Source of the DNA: Actinoplanes cyaneus
GTDB taxonomy: Bacteria; Actinomycetota; Actinomycetes; Mycobacteriales; Micromonosporaceae
Direction: 5' to 3'
DNA: 64,000 nucleotides
Assembly: GCF_016862095.1 (NCBI RefSeq)
Contig: NZ_BOMH01000007.1
Span: 248,001 to 312,000, forward strand
Within the stretch, counting starts at the first letter, position 1. Every line of letters starts with the position of its first letter. The notes below the pieces were generated by a model, which did no database searches, was not told the origin of the DNA, and was given only the letters and a program-made list of their open reading frames with translations. Below are positions 63,459-64,000 of the stretch, in pieces. The position numbers and the translations under genes are program-made.

Positions 63459-64000
63459 TGGCGGGACCGGTGCGGACGCTGCTGGTCTGGTGCCCGGACT
63501 GGCCGGTGGCGGCCGCCGAGATCGTGCTCGGGGTGCCGGCCGCCGAGCCGGTGGCGGTGTTCGCCGACAACCGGGTGCTGGCCTGCTCCGAGGCGGCCCG
63601 GCGGGAGACCGTGCGGCGCGGGCTGCGGCGGCGGGACGCCCAGGGGCGGTGTCCGCAACTGATCGTGGTGGAGCACGACCCGGGGCGGGACGCGCGGGCG
63701 TTCGAGCCGGTGGTGGCCGCGGTCGAGGAGGTCGCGGCCGGGGTCGAGGTGGTGCGACCGGGAGCGTGCGCGCTCGCGGCACGCGGACCGTCGCGGTATT
63801 ACGGGGGTGAGGAGGCCGCGGCCGAGCGGATCGTCGAGCACCTCGCACAGACCTGCGCGGTGGAGAGCCAGATCGGGATCGCGGACGGGGTGTTCGCGGC
63901 CGGGCTCGCGGCCCGCGACGGGAAGATCGTCGCGCCGGGCGGGTCCGCGGAGTTCCTGGCCGGCTTCCCGGTCGAGGCGCTGGGCCGGCCGGAGCTCACC
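63458..64000 (+). CDS. imuB: Y-family polymerase-like protein ImuB, N-terminal part
   Basis: The first 181 residues read open to the window end. They match the UmuC/DinB fold of ImuB (TLLVWCPDWPVAA, DNRVLACSEAARRETVRRGLRRRDAQGRCPQL, GPSRYYGGEEAAAERI). The second catalytic acidic pair of active Y-polymerases is absent in this stretch, in line with ImuB serving as a non-catalytic adapter to the beta clamp. ATG 63458 overlaps the imuA' stop (TGATG). DnaE2 should lie downstream outside the window. Confidence 0.88.
   Translation, partial: MAGPVRTLLVWCPDWPVAAAEIVLGVPAAEPVAVFADNRVLACSEAARRETVRRGLRRRDAQGRCPQLIVVEHDPGRDARAFEPVVAAVEEVAAGVEVVRPGACALAARGPSRYYGGEEAAAERIVEHLAQTCAVESQIGIADGVFAAGLAARDGKIVAPGGSAEFLAGFPVEALGRPELT

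Overview
The window is high-GC actinobacterial chromosome. The gene content (class II DAHP synthase, PASTA-type PknL kinase, sdhCAB of the one-cytochrome type, GH18 chitinase with CBM5/12, CBM2 and IPT/TIG secreted proteins, DUF574 methyltransferase, ImuA'/ImuB mutasome) and the many start codons lying 6-8 nt behind a TANNNT box suggest a Micromonosporaceae member, probably Actinoplanes-like. The family assignment is inference. No rRNA, tRNA, CRISPR array, transposase or prophage gene was recognised.

Layout: 0-5 kb has the otsA 5' end, a DUF2007-like membrane protein, plsC, a Crp-family regulator, an APH-fold protein and an RNase AS homologue. 5-13 kb has a TetR/DHA2 efflux pair with twin operators, a GH3 glycosidase with its MFS transporter, and a fused double-ROK regulator. 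13-26 kb holds a PPi-type phosphofructokinase, proC, DUF429, a glutathione peroxidase, chitinase, DAHP synthase, threonine aldolase, two IPT/TIG secreted paralogues, a glutamine-amidotransferase-like protein facing a LysR gene, and a DUF574 methyltransferase. 26-35 kb has an MmyB-type regulator, nfo, pknL, an Rv2175c homologue, crtYc-crtYd, a polyprenyl synthase, metF, a CDP-alcohol phosphotransferase-like protein and an HNH protein. From plsC to metF, seven genes match the order and relative strand recalled for M. tuberculosis Rv2182c-Rv2172c, with insertions between them. 35-44 kb is an accessory block of regulator/exporter/oxygenase pairs (MarR, four TetR-type or HTH regulators, two exporters, an FAD monooxygenase, a SnoaL-like protein). 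44.7-49 kb is sdhCAB with a divergent LysR gene. 50-53.4 kb has a solute-binding/VWA membrane protein and a secreted CBM2-metalloprotease. 53.5-60.2 kb is a carotenoid end-group operon (CrtD-like desaturase, glycosyltransferase, CruF, GNAT, CrtA-like oxygenase, SDR, MFS). 61.4-64 kb is an SOS block: tandem LexA boxes, a HEPN-domain protein with an RX4H motif, imuA' and imuB (cut by the window end).

Carotenoid genes occur at two sites: cyclase subunits and prenyl synthase at 31.4-33.1 kb, tailoring genes at 53.5-60 kb. No phytoene synthase lies here, so the pathway must be split over more loci.

The most unusual non-coding signal is a family of about 55-bp palindromes (2.2, 15.25, 15.35, 44.4 and 62.4 kb). 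The loop is nearly constant, while the stems differ between copies and mostly keep their pairing. Two copies lie inside a structure at 15140-15504 whose 43-bp ends are perfect inverted repeats. A different set of hairpins stands in tandem at 7.2 kb. Several regulators have clear paired operators, including a perfect 29-bp palindrome at 39447-39475.
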